A DNA stretch of 64,000 nucleotides from Nageia nagi (lineage: Eukaryota > Pinophyta): contig JBITNC010000001.1 of assembly GCA_050084985.1 (NCBI GenBank), positions 91,636,001-91,700,000 on the forward strand. Direction: 5' to 3'. Under the pieces are notes generated by a model. The model worked only from the letters and a program-made list of their open reading frames with translations. It was not told the DNA's origin and searched no databases. Made by a program: the position numbers and the translations under genes. This document shows positions 1-11,864 of this stretch, in pieces. Position 1 is the first letter of the stretch; each line of letters begins with the position of its first letter.

Positions 1-239
1 TTTGATGTGTGATTGAAGCAATGAAATTACATGTCCAAAGAAGAAGTGTAGCCAAGATATAGAAGCAAATTTTCTAATCCTTTTGTTGATACTGATTGAA
101 TGATGATAAGGGTCCTTATGCTACCTCCCTTATGACTTGGGTGCCCTAGGAAAGATCCTTAAGTGGAGTAGCTAAGCCAAAAGCTGTTGAAGAAGCTATC
201 TTTAGGAATATTATTTGGATGATGATTGAATGACTATAG

Positions 240-485
240 AAATCCATATCTGAGGTTGGAGATGGAAGATATGATGTGTCTCCTTTATACTATTTCAATC
301 ATGAATCTGATCATTTTGTTGTGTCAGATACTCAGGAAGCTAATGCACTTATATCCATGCCTTAAAATAGAGAGGTGATGGTTTGGATAAGTGGAAATGG
401 AAATGAAATGTACATCGTTGGTAGCTTAAAAGATAGTGAGCATGATGCTGGTGCCCTATTTTTCTGTGTTATCTACTGGAGTTGA
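240..485 (+). pseudogene. Unidentified degenerate coding scrap
   Basis: One frame stays open from just after a TAG at 237-239 to a TAG-free end at TGA 483-485, broken once by TAA at 363-365. The roughly 80 codons have a mixed, protein-like composition (aromatic, acidic and glycine residues) unlike the low-complexity surroundings. I do not recognise a family. It may be the 3' remnant of a host or transposon gene lying mostly upstream of the window. The 192-bp tandem array begins shortly after it. Confidence that it was ever coding is low. Confidence 0.25.
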
Positions 486-544
486 GAACCTGCAATGATA
501 TGTTAGTCATAAAATCATAGGATGGATGCAAAGTAAGTTGCATC

Positions 545-1460
545 ATCTATCAAAGATGATCTAATGTTAGCAACTTACTTATGGTTGCATCACTAATTTA
601 TCTTTTAAATGAGTGAACTCTCACTAGAAGTGTCGGTGGCCATCGATGATCATACATTTGTGTATCTATGATCCAAAGACATTATGCTTTAATTCATTTA
701 AAGAAAAAACCATGTGGATACATAATGAAATGTGTCATCCATTGAAGATGATCTAATGTCAACAAATTGCTAATGGTGGTATCGTCATTTTACTTTTTAA
801 GTGAGTGAACTCTCACTAGTCATGTCGATGGCCATCGACGATCATACGTTTATATGTCTATGATCAGAAGATAGTATGCTTTGGATAAGTTCAAAGTAAG
901 AACCATATGAATACGCAAAAAAATGCATCATCCATTGGAGATGATCCAATGTCAACAAATTGCTAATGGTTGTATCGTCATTTTACTTTTTAAGTGAGTG
1001 AACTCTCACTAGTCGTGTCGATGGCCATTAATGATCATACATTTATATGTCTATGATCAGAAGATAGTATGCTTTGGATAAATTCAAAGTAAGAACCATA
1101 TGAATACACAACAAAATACATCATCCATTGGAGATGATCCAATGTCAACAAATTGCTAATGGTTGTATCATCGATTTACTTTTTTAAGTGAGTGAACTCT
1201 CACTAGCCATGTTGATGGCGATCAGGGATCATATGTTTATATGTCTATGATTCGAAGATAGTATGCTTTGGATAGGTTCAAAGCAAGAACCATATGGATA
1301 CACAACCAAATGCATCATCCATTGGAGGTGATCCAATATCAACAAATTGCTCACAGATATATTGTCAGTTTATTTTAAGTGAGTGAACTCTCACTAGTCG
1401 TGTCGATGGCCATCAACAATCATACATTTATGTTTATGATCCAAAGATATTAGGCATTTG
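545..1460. repeat. Tandem array, five units of about 192 bp
   Basis: The 17-base word GAGTGAACTCTCACTAG recurs at 611, 803, 996, 1190 and 1381, giving steps of 192, 193, 194 and 191 bases. Between these anchors the units share a block around CATCATCCATTGGAGATGATCC, a block ending CAACAAATTGCTAATGG and a block with GCCATCGA followed by GATCATAC. The anchor word contains a short inverted repeat (AGTGA/TCACT). Units 2-4 are most alike; the outer ones are more diverged. The array lies on the 3' side of element D, where gypsy elements often carry tandem repeats, but membership of D is not shown. Confidence 0.9.
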
Positions 1461-3060
1461 TAGCAAGGATAAAATAAATATAATATATTATAATATGTTA
1501 AGCTAGATTGATAGGATATCCTACAGAATATGGCAAAAGTTTTGCTCATGGGGGACCATGGCTAAAGATTTTATTAGTGTTCTCCTAACACTATGTTGTC
1601 GAATAATTATTAATGGATAAATAATGGAAGCATAGAAGGAGAATCCTAAAAAAAATACCTAATATTCAAAATTGTAATGGTCTAGAAACTTGAATTTGCT
1701 TAATTTCATGCAAAGGAAGTACATGTTTGGCACCCTAAAATCAATCAATGTACATTGTTAACATCATAGTATTCTTTGAATTTTGCTAAAATAAAATTAT
1801 TTTGGCTTCTATTAGTCAAATTTTGTTGATTCATCATACTTGTAGCTGAATATGAAATTACCCCCAGCTGATGCTAAAAAGGAGGGGTAAAGGAATCCAT
1901 TTTATCACATGCTTGAAGCCCAAATCCACCATGTCATCATTTAACACATGGAGGAGAACAAAGTTGTTCAGAGTTATGAGAAATGTGATGCAAAATGCAA
2001 AGTGAAGTCTAGAAGGGGAGATAATACCCCTTTGGTCTACATATTTCTCCATGTGGATCGTAGGCCATGCAAGAGATGCTGATTTATTCACTTGGTGTAC
2101 ATCAATTCCTATTAACAAGTATCAACCTTTCCAAATGCAAAATTAACACACTTAATAACATGAAATGAAAATAAAATACCTGTACCTAATGATGGAAGCA
2201 TAATTGTTGTATCGATCATCATGCTAAGAAGTTGCCATTAAGGCAAAGTACAAGAGGGTATTTAATTTTTGATTAACTCACACATTGACACATCATTGAT
2301 GCCTTGATGAAAGTACACCACCAACATCATGAAATAAGTGGAGCAAGCCATCCGATTAAGTAGTGGCTTCATATGTCACCAAATATTACAAATATCATGG
2401 ACATGTGGCTACCTGGGAGTAACCTTCTTAAAGATAGAATTTTACCCTGCCAAATGGCTAAGATCAAGTACTCATAATCTAATTTGTTTAGTTGTATATC
2501 ATAGAAAAGTATCCACTATCATATGAAAAACTAGAAATTGATGAAAATGAAAAGGGCACATTGGAAACTCACCTAAATAGCAAATTAGCACATCGTCAAT
2601 GCTTTAAAATTAGTATAAATTTTAATGAAAAATGCAAACTAAGCAAACTTTACTTGAGACATGCAGGCATCATTTGAATAAATTCTAAGCATAAATTAGA
2701 TCCAACATCCATCAATAGCACATACAACTCAAAGAAATGGACACTATCAATGTCATGCAAATGGTAATTTTTAGTGCTTAGGAAAGAACGAGAGGGATTT
2801 AAAATTTTTGCAAGAAAAATAAGACATCCACATAAAGATTCAGGAGCTGTATACATAAAAAGAGGTGATGCCCCAATCTGAAGCCCCAAAGTTAACTTAT
2901 AAAATTAAAATTTTATCAAAAATAGGTCATTTTGACCTCAACACCCTTACAACCTAGAGCGCTAAGGAGGAAACGTCGACCTTATCCTAGACTTGGCCAA
3001 ATTTGCCACCCTACTACTGATGTTGCATGGTTAAAGTGCCCCTTACACCCATAGTTTATG
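1461..3060. other. Unassigned AT-rich stretch
   Basis: No recognisable domain, LTR or RNA gene. Short open frames on both strands (for example 1858-2118 and 2650-2889 on minus) have no family resemblance I can name. It lies where the 3' untranslated part of element D would be expected, but I could not find D's left LTR here. Confidence 0.5.
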
Positions 3061-3088
3061 CACGCTGAGTAGGAGGGCATTTATAGTG

Positions 3089-5040
3089 ATGGATGCCATT
3101 GATTGGAGAGGTATCCATTGGCCAATTACAAGGAAGATAGGTCATTTAGTGGAGTATCTTTGCAATCTACCATTCAAGCATGCGGTAAGTACACATGAAT
3201 TTGATGTGTTATATTTTTTTATTATCAAAGCAGGTAGAGGATGGACTAACAAACCAAACAGTATCTTGTAGGATCATAAGAGGTTGATTTGAGGTGGGTA
3301 TATAAGGACCACGACTTTGGATTTAGTCAAGATTTCCCATGAACTCAGCAATTGGATGGCATTTTAGATAGATGCAAGTTAGGGGAGCTTACTTATGCAG
3401 AGATAGTATAGGTGGATACTCCCCTTCTCATGACCTTGGCTGAGAGATAGGACTAGGATTTTTGCACATTTCACCTTCCCACTGATGAGATGATAATGAC
3501 TCTGGGGAATGTGTATTAGATTTGGGGTATAACCATCAAGGGTGTCTTAGTGTGGCAGCTTGAGATGGGGGATGATAACATGTAAGAAGCAAAGTGTTTA
3601 TGGTTGATTGGATTAGATGATCATGATTGGGATCATCGATCAATGAGACTCGTAGAGGGTTGCAGGTATGCTAGAGTGAGGAGACACTTGAGGCTACATG
3701 TGGTGGCTATAATTTCCACCTATCTATGTATTGAAAAAAACCATTCAACTTTTCCTCTCAAGATGACATGGATAGTGTAAGATATATGCACTTGGGGTGA
3801 TAGTTTGCATGGGGGCTAGTAGTAATGACATAGCTTTACAAAGATTTGTACACATTCATCAATGTTGATAAGGTCAATTTGATAATTGCTCATGTCATCC
3901 TGCTATAGGTCTAGGCATATGAATATATATTAGTATTGAGGCCAACTGGGCTTCGAAGAGCCATAGATGACCCAAAAAATATAGCCTTGGTTTGTTAGAT
4001 TGGTCCACTTGGTGGGTACAAGCCACCTTAGTCTGTGGATGCACAGAGGAGGCAAATGGATGGATTACAGAAGGTTGATATAGTGTGGATGTGCTATGCA
4101 AACTATGTATGACATTATGATGCATGCTATTTGGCATGGGTTAGATAATCCCACTTCTTCCAAACTTAGCAAAATATTATGGAGTCGTATCATTTGAATC
4201 ATGTGCTAAGGTAGTTTGGGGTATTAGAACCTATTCTAGTTATTTCCCTAGTATAAAAAAGATATCATGTAGAGTGGGATGTACCTACCAATGCTATGGA
4301 TATGTCAACATGGATGATTGGGTGGGGAGAGGCATAGGCTCTATATGCCCTTGTAGATGTGATGTAGGCACCAAGAGTTGCCCCTGACTATGCAAGATGG
4401 TGGGCAAAAGTGCACTTGGGCCCATTAGGCTTAGATGAGGTAGAGAGTGGCAATGATGGTGAGGATGTGAGCCAAGCATATGAGAAGGAGGATCATATGC
4501 ATGTGCATAATCTAATCCATGATGGGCCTCCACTAGCAAGGGGTCTCAAAGTATTAGCAGTTGCCTCCACCCCAAGTAAGAAAGACTTAACTCATAGCTT
4601 TGTGATTTTCAAATTAAATGGCTAATGGGAGAATAACAAGTATCATGTTTAATATGATAGAGGATGAAGATAAATGGGTAGCTTCCTTGGAGGTAGAGTT
4701 GGCCACAATGAAGGACACACTAGCAGCAAGAGATGTGGAGGTTGCTTCACTATCATAAACAATGAAGAGCCTCCAAGATAGGATCACGATGCCCCCACTA
4801 GATCAATAGTGGGTTTTTCTATAGAGTCAACATGATCATATCATAGGATAGGCCCAAGAGATATCTAGGTTGTAGGCCAAGTATGCAAGGGCCAAGATCC
4901 TCTTGGAGACTTATGGACTCATAGCTAGTGGTATCTTAGGTGGAGTCTCTATTTAGGGTGTGAGTGTAGGTAGTGGGAGGAGGGTAGACTCAAGGACTGA
5001 TGCCTCTAGTAGTGGGGCTAGTGCTCACCCATAGAGGTGG
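3089..5040 (+). pseudogene. Plant mobile domain (PMD, aminotransferase-like) gene relic in element D
   Basis: The N-terminal block at 3,089-3,190 reads RGIHWPITRKIGHLVEYLC, matching the block in element A at 15,761. At about 3,420-3,540 the typical PMD signature follows: an LAER-type helix, a TFHLP-like motif, then an M(T)LxxVYxIWGI-type segment. A C-terminal acidic, coil-like tail (about 4,410-5,040) matches that of A at 44,806-45,470. A GTAAGT at 3,185 and an AAGCAG at 3,228-3,233 could be splice sites, though that intron would be only 49 bases. PMD proteins in Arabidopsis (MAIN, MAIL1) are nuclear silencing factors, and related genes ride in transposons. This copy has many stops, mostly TAG. 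It runs antisense to D's gag. Confidence 0.65.
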
Positions 5041-5989
5041 AGAATGTAGGGCCACAAACCATGTATATCTATTTTGTACAAACTTTTGACTTTGAGATAT
5101 ATATATGATTCATTATTTGTAGACTCAACATGTTTTGTTGTTTATTTTTGTGTTATATTTAGATGGTTGACATTGGACACACATACAAGCACAATGAACC
5201 CTAAAACTAACTCACTAATAGTAAAACATGCTAAATACACATACATTATGTCATGTACAACTGATAACAAGCATAAGACATGCACACAAACTAAAATGAC
5301 ACACAACTTGAAGGAACCAAAGGTACCTTGGAGAAATTAGTAAAGGACATGAGGGTGTGTATGAGTATATATGTCATGACACAACACCCAGGATCATCTT
5401 AGAGGCTAAGACACAGTGCTTAGAATGATAAAAAGTAAATTTTAAACATTCTATCCTGGGAAAACCATGGTGCAAGCACCCCAAAATAGAGATAAAAGGG
5501 CATTGGCACCATACATAGAGATGCATTGGATCCCTAGATTATGAACATTGGTGGGAAATGATAGATACAAATCAAACAAATCACTGGATTAGTGTATGTG
5601 CAGAATAAGAAAACAAAAAGATTAAAAACACCCTAGCTACTAATATACACTGATTGTGATATCCAAAAGAGATCAAGGAATAACCTTATGTACATGGGGA
5701 GTTTTCACCACCCAAATACACTTCATAGAGGTAGGAAAAAAAAGAGGAACTTTTGTAGTAGTCATCCCTATGTCACTAGCATCCTGAAAGCAAGAATTCA
5801 TGCTATTGGTGTTGCACCATTTGATTCCGTTCTTATTCCTATTTAGAGGAGGATGCATGTATGCATGAGTGTTAGCTGAAAAAGAATGTAAATTATGGGA
5901 AATGATTAATGTACCAATGCACCCTCAAGATTATGAAGATGGTAGGGGATTATTGAATACCCCTAACTATGCATTGTCCACATGTATAG
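5041..5989. other. Spacer between the PMD and gag relics of element D
   Basis: This is where pol would lie in an autonomous gypsy element. I find no protease, RT, RNase H or integrase motif on either strand. Open frames here are short and without recognisable features. Confidence 0.55.
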
Positions 5990-8037
5990 GTCCTATCTAT
6001 GCAGCTAGTTTTGGATCCATCCTGAATGCTCCATTATCAATGAAATCCTGTATAAGGTTATGAAGAGTCCTGCAATCTAGGGTTAGATGACCAAGTACCT
6101 TGTGATAATTGTAAAATTCTTCATAGTGAAAATTTTTAGGCACATCATTAGTAAACTTAGGTTCAATAATAGGAGGCAATTTAAGAAGTTACTCATCGAA
6201 TAATACATTCATAATATTATCAACACTATCAGTCAAAGGAGTATATTGGTGAGTATGTTTGGGTGGAGAACTATCTTGTTTTTTGCATGCAACATGATTT
6301 GCTTCAACCTTGGTTTGATTTTTAATAATAGGTTTTGCAAGTGAAGCATGATCAGCATATTTCATAGCACTCATTTTTTTAATGCATGGTTCCTTTTTAG
6401 TAACAGTGTCAATCATATCTCCTAAAGACATATCATGATTAGAAATGACAATTAGCTTATATATAAGTAAGAGACCATCCAAAAAAATATGCTTGAGTTT
6501 GTGTTCATCCATGGTGATTTTATTAGCAGTTTGTTTCCATACCTTCACAAAATCCTTCACTGATTGGTTAAGGAGTTGTTTAATTTTACACAAGTCCTTA
6601 AGATAAACCTTCTTAATAATGTTATAACCATAATCATGCAAAAATATGTGAATAAAATCCTCATTCCTATCAATGCTATTTTTGCGAAGCTGTAAGTATC
6701 ATTTTAGAGCCTCATCCTTCAAACTGCAAGAAAAAGACTTAGCCAACAAATCTTGGTCATGTATATATTCAAGAGCTTCTTCATGAAATTTATGAACATG
6801 CAACTTAGGATACTACATACCATCAAACTTAGTAAATTTGACACTCTTTTTCCTAGGGATTATTTTAGAAAGAATTCTAGCAATGAGAAGTCTTTTTAAA
6901 CATGAAAGAAAATCATCATCATTCACAATGTTATTAGGTCCTACATTGGTCTTTGGGGATGGTGGTGGGGGAGGAGGAAGTTGTATATTGTTTGGTGTAT
7001 GAAGTGGAGCATTCTTCAAAATAGTAAACTCATTATTATGAATAACCCTATCCTTATCAAGTTAATGCAATACCCCCACTAAGGTTTTTGAACCAATCAG
7101 TATGCTCTTGTATATCCATAAGAATACCTATTTTAATATCATTTTTTGCTATGGTCCAACCTAGTTGTTGTTGATAGTCTTCCCTAATGACACCACAAAG
7201 TGTATTTTTAACAAGAGCTAAATTTTTTTCATGATAGGTAAAGGCCTTACCTTGTGAGATCTCGCCTTTTTTGAAATGCTTGGGATTAAGGATGAGGTCA
7301 CTATAATCATCATTATTTTCATCATCATGGGAATCATCTTCTCCATGGAGTTCCACATCAGTAATTGCTTACTTAATGCCCTTATTGGGTTGCAAAACTA
7401 GATCTAACTTGAGGAAACATACATTGTTGCTATCATGCTCACAGTCAAACACATCATCAGTGCTATTGTCATAATTCAATTCAGCACCTAGTGTCTTTGG
7501 AGTAGGAAGTATGCATCTTGAAGATCCTATATAAAAAAATAAAATATCTTCAAACTCTATTGGTTTAGATGGATACTCAATGATATTAGTCCTTGTTAGC
7601 AAGTCAAACACTAAAGGAGTATTATTTATAATAAAGAATTACAAATTTTTATGGATCTGATAACATCTACTAAATAGACCTAGCAAAGGGAGGTACCTTA
7701 TCGAGTTTAGGAATACCATTCTCATTTTTTAGGATCTCTATTAGCATATGCGAGAGGAGTCTCATGTATAATATTCATCCTATTAATAGAACCAAAACAA
7801 GAGGATTTAGGATCCCAAATAGTATTAGGAGGCACTTGAACTGATAATTCAATATTTATTCAAAGAATTCTCCTAATTTTAGGAAAATTAATCTTAGACT
7901 TCAATATTCTAGGGTTTTTTTATGTCAAGGTCCATCTTAGGGATATAAGCAGAATAAACCCTAGTTTTATCTTGCTCTTTAGCTACAATTTGGAGAACTT
8001 CCTCTTTAGGGAGGAAGAGTAGTGAAAATGGATTCAT
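5990..8037 (-). pseudogene. gag relic of element D
   Basis: The likely start is the ATG whose complement is at 8,035-8,037, giving MNPFSLLF-, the same start as gag of element A. Further on (6,189-6,641) lies a gag-like helical segment with LCKIKQLLNQSVKDFVK, closely matching A at about 47,000. Near the end (5,997-6,179) is a degenerate zinc-knuckle-like motif, NYHKVLGHLTLDC. Several stops and frame changes break it. Gag would form the virus-like particle coat of the retrotransposon. No pol follows. Confidence 0.6.
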
Positions 8038-8102
8038 GATGTTATAGAAGGATTTTTCCCTAGATAAAAACCTAGGTTTGTAAGAACATTAGGTTCACTA
8101 AA

Positions 8103-8781
8103 TGTAGACCCTAAATAATGCGAATTAATTGGTTAATGGGATTAATTAATCACCCTATTTGGTCTATTTATTTGTTAACATAAATATGGAATATGAAAAT
8201 AGATGATTATGCATATAGTTTCATTTCGTTAACATGCATATCCTATTGATTAAGGAAACACACACATCAAGAATGAGCAATATAACATACATAAGCATGA
8301 CACTAGTGCCCTGATAATAATATGTCACCAACATTGTGTAATAGAGAGAATCAAGAGTGCGATGAAAGGTAAAATGACAAGCAAATAAATGATTTATCAA
8401 TACAAAAAAGTATGATAATGTTTGAGATAAGAAATTCACTTATTATAGATAAGAAGCCTTTTCAAAGGTTTTCTTTGCAAATGATGTTCGAGTCCTTGAT
8501 TCTCTATCCAATCTTCAGTTGATAGAGGCATTGGGTCTTCTGTAATATGCCCCTTATCTAATCTCCTTCTAATGATAATCCCATCATCCATCTTTGTATT
8601 TCTTGAATTTTGTATATAAGGATGCTTCTATTATAGGATTTGACCGCTTGTACATGCCACAAGGATCAAATACATGGTCTACACCTTTCTTATACATTTT
8701 TAATCCCTTTTTAAATGATACATTGTTGAGGGATTAAAATGATTTATTAAATACATAAAGGTTCATTTTGAGGTGTCTACA
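8103..8781 (-). repeat. 5' LTR of element D
   Basis: The 679-bp segment begins TGTAGACCCTAAATAATG and ends GAGGTGTCTACA, giving the inverted termini TGTAGAC/GTCTACA also used by elements A and B. Just left of it the plus strand reads GGTTCACTAAA, similar to the primer-binding region of A, which fits this being the 5' LTR of a minus-strand element. The flank after it is CTTCT. I could not find a matching CTTCT-TGTAG junction on the left, so no TSD is confirmed. Confidence 0.65.
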
Positions 8782-10744
8782 CTTCTCATCATGGGAGTTC
8801 ATGTGAATATGAGGCATTTAAGCTAAATGTTGTCCCTCTCTACACTCCCCTCCCTTTGTTCCCAATAGCTCAACAACTGTAAGTGCTTGCACTTACAAGC
8901 CTCAAGGTTATTTTCCTTTTTCAATTTCCCATTCCTTTCCATCACCTTACCTCCTTTTATTCCTATATTATACTTTCCAGTTATTTCTCTCTCTTTTATG
9001 CAACTTTTAATGTTTCACCCAAGACTCTCCACATCGAGTGGAGATAGAAGCCACCTTGTATAACACCTAGAGGTTGGAGGATTCATCCTCCTTCCAATTC
9101 TTGGTTAATGATGCTCCTCTAATGGCTCTTAGGAGCACTTTGCTAGTTAAAACCTACATTTTTGTGGGAATTCTTATCATGTGGGTGCTTTAATTTGAGT
9201 GTTTATGATCATAATTTGGTGTTTTCATGGTAATGGCATATCCCATTTCAGAAAAAAGAGAGTCATCGAGTTGAGTTAGTCTATGATAGTAATGTTGGGC
9301 ATGTGGTAAATTATTTTTACTTTTCATGCTTAGATTTTATCTGTATTTTTATAGTTTTTTTATCAGATTTAGCATGCTTTTAGGTCTTTTATATTTTACC
9401 ATAGTTTCAATTTATAAGTTTGTCTTGTATAATATTTCTTGCAAAATTAAAAACTAAGGTCAAAGTGACCTTATTTAGGGTAAAATGATTATGCATATAA
9501 AATTTTAGCACCCAAAAATGCAAAGGGAAGGTCCCAATGCTCCACATGGGCCACTAATTGTCCTTTCCCAATTCTAGGGAGAATACAAGGCATATTCCCA
9601 AACCTAAAAAATATAGGCTTGAAGCTAATTTTTTAGTTTCATAGACCTATCTAATCTTGCATTTATATAGTTATATTACATTTTTTCTATTTGATTAGCT
9701 TATTGATAATAAAATAAATTTGAATAAAATTGTATGAATAAATTATTTTAATTTTTAATATATTTGATATTTTTTTAAGATCATACTTGATGTTTGTCCT
9801 TATTTTTTATTTGTATAATCATAAATATTTGATGAAGTCTACCAAAGAATGTCTTAACTTTGATTGTTTGTACATAGAAATTTTTGAGTGAGGATGGGGA
9901 AATTGTTGAGAAGTTATTACTAAACAACTTTATCTACACTCCATATATTAGACAAAATAAGGATATGTTAATTCGTAGGAATCATTATATAAAAATAAAT
10001 ATGATAAATCAATCTACTCTAAACCATAAGCATTCAACAAATAAGAGAAGACAAACAAATCTAATGTGACTCATCTAGTGTAGGCTACATCCATGGAGAA
10101 TATACAATCCTTGATTACTTATCAATCTAATCCACCAAGGGAAATAACCAAAAGAAAATCATTGTACCTTACACTTGGTTTAGAAGAATTCCTCCTCACT
10201 TATAATAGTTTCTCTTCCAAGGATTTGCCTCCCTTTCTATTTCCCACACCCTTCCAAATATCTAGTTTTATTCCCATTGCCCAATTGTCATGAATTCTAT
10301 CATGAATTACACATTCCTATATAGATCCATGCATTCTATTTTCACTCACTGTTAGGTTATTTTTTTACAAAAAAGAAATTTACCACATTAAAATACATCT
10401 AATTTCAAAAATAGAAATAACAAAAAAAAAGTTTTCATTACTCAAAATAGAGTGCTTGCATCTATGATTTTTGATTGGCTACCTTCAGATCAATTGGGTA
10501 TTGAATCAATCACCACTAGGATGATTACCACTGATTGATCAATTGATTAAACATTTAGTCTCCTTCCCACTAATTGATCTTGCAAATTGATCTTCATCCA
10601 ATCTATTGTTCCTACTTATCATTCTTGTATATGTTGATTACAAAATATAGAGTTATTTATCATACTTAGCTAAATAATCAAGCTCCATTCCTAACACTAA
10701 TGAACCTAATGGAGAGGTAGGATTACAAAACCAACACATTCCAT
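8782..10744. other. Unassigned AT-rich stretch between elements D and E
   Basis: No LTR pair, polymerase motif or RNA gene is recognisable. Two open frames on plus (9,884-10,069 and 10,093-10,293) show no domain. The stretch may be the 3' part of element E, with D inserted in it, but nothing in the sequence proves that. Confidence 0.45.
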
Positions 10745-11160
10745 CATCCCATCAAAGAGATCATAGTGACACTAGAGAATGTATACCATTTCATTTGTAT
10801 TCCCATAAGAGGGAAGTTCCTCAACATGATACCAATCTCATCTCATGAGTAAGGTGAAGAGATAGCACATTTTTTTACTGCTACAAATGATTATCACAAT
10901 TATGATTGAGTATGCTTCCTATCATATGCGATGATCAAGGATCCATCAATTATGAGTCAATAATTAAGATTACTTATAGCAACCTTGATTGATGCACTCT
11001 TGTATCTAGACAACATTATCAAGGTATTTCTAATGTACATGATCCCCATCATATAAGATATAATCATCCACAAAGAGAGGTGTACATGGTCCCTAGTCAT
11101 CTTAGGCCAACTTTATCATGACCTACATGAGTTCATCATCATCTCCTATGGTAGGTGTAG
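10745..11160 (+). pseudogene. PMD gene fragment belonging to element E
   Basis: The plus strand reads IKEIIVTLENVYHFICIPI, the PMD segment after the FHLP motif. After about 60 codons comes a second PMD block with TLIDALLYLDNI, and then LGQLYHDLHEF, matching the YHDLHE motif commonly seen in PMD proteins. Two to three stops interrupt it. It ends only about 40 bases before the LTR of E, whereas A and D have gag at that place, so E has lost or rearranged its gag region. Confidence 0.55.
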
Positions 11161-11198
11161 TATCTAATTAATGATTTACAATAAATAAATAACTAAAA

Positions 11199-11864
11199 TG
11201 TATGGGTGTAAAGCACTTATTAAGGTTATATAAATAATACGAAAAAAGTATGAATCTAATGTGAGAAGTGAAGAAATCCTCAAGATATGGTACAATGTAC
11301 AAAGGATCAAATTAGATTTGGGATTAATTTGTATGGATATTCAATGACCTGATCTATGCTTGACATCCTCCAAATCTATGGTTTTGAATCATAAAGTAGA
11401 ATGATACAAATGTTGTGTTCATAGTCTTCTCACACCACACACATCATTCATTAAGCAGAATGAGATTAGATAAAGATCATATCATGTAACATAATATCAA
11501 AGCACAACAAAATATTCATATATGTGGTATTGAGAAGTAGTGTTAGTGTATTATGATGTATGGACAAGAACCTATCAAAGAGATCCAATAGGTAATGTTA
11601 ACCTGAACTCCTCCATTTATACATGCAAAGCCATAAAAGAGAGTGACAACTTTGCATATAAAAATAGAATATACATATGGCAATAGAATATAATCCTTGT
11701 AATATCAAGATATTTATAGATACAATCATGATTAATGATAAATCATTAAATTTAGCACTTTGATAGCACATTAGCCTTGATTCTTGTAATATTGATATTT
11801 ATTATTTTAAGATGTATAAAATATGATTTATTAATGAATAATAAATTATTTTTAGGCATCTAAA
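11199..11864 (-). repeat. LTR of element E, inserted in the PPR array
   Basis: The 3' half resembles the LTRs of element A: the shared words CCTATCAAAGAGATC and AATAATAAATTATTTTTAGGCATCTA occur at matching distances. The start is taken as TGTATGGG at 11,199. The end is at AGGCATCTAAA, where A has CTACA, so the terminal CA appears mutated. PPR coding sequence resumes immediately to the right. The partner LTR was not found in the window. Confidence 0.6.

Larger units (their letters stand above)
3061..8781 (-). mobile_element. Element D: gypsy-type gag + antisense PMD element, left end not seen
   Basis: The right LTR (8,103-8,781), a gag region read leftward from 8,037, a spacer, and a PMD gene on the opposite strand (about 3,089-5,040) occur in the same order and orientation as in element A. 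No protease, RT, RNase H or integrase motif is visible between gag and PMD, so D looks non-autonomous. Its left LTR is not recognisable in the window, so the left boundary given is only the last part I can assign. Both genes are full of stops and frame changes. Confidence 0.7.

Noticed and set aside
545-1460. CRISPR-like array
   Set aside because: Units are about 192 bp and homologous along their whole length, without short constant repeats and unique spacers. It is a tandem repeat in plant DNA.
9884-10293. Two adjacent open frames on plus
   Set aside because: They are in different frames, have lysine/asparagine-rich low-information sequence and show no domain; likely chance frames in AT-rich DNA.
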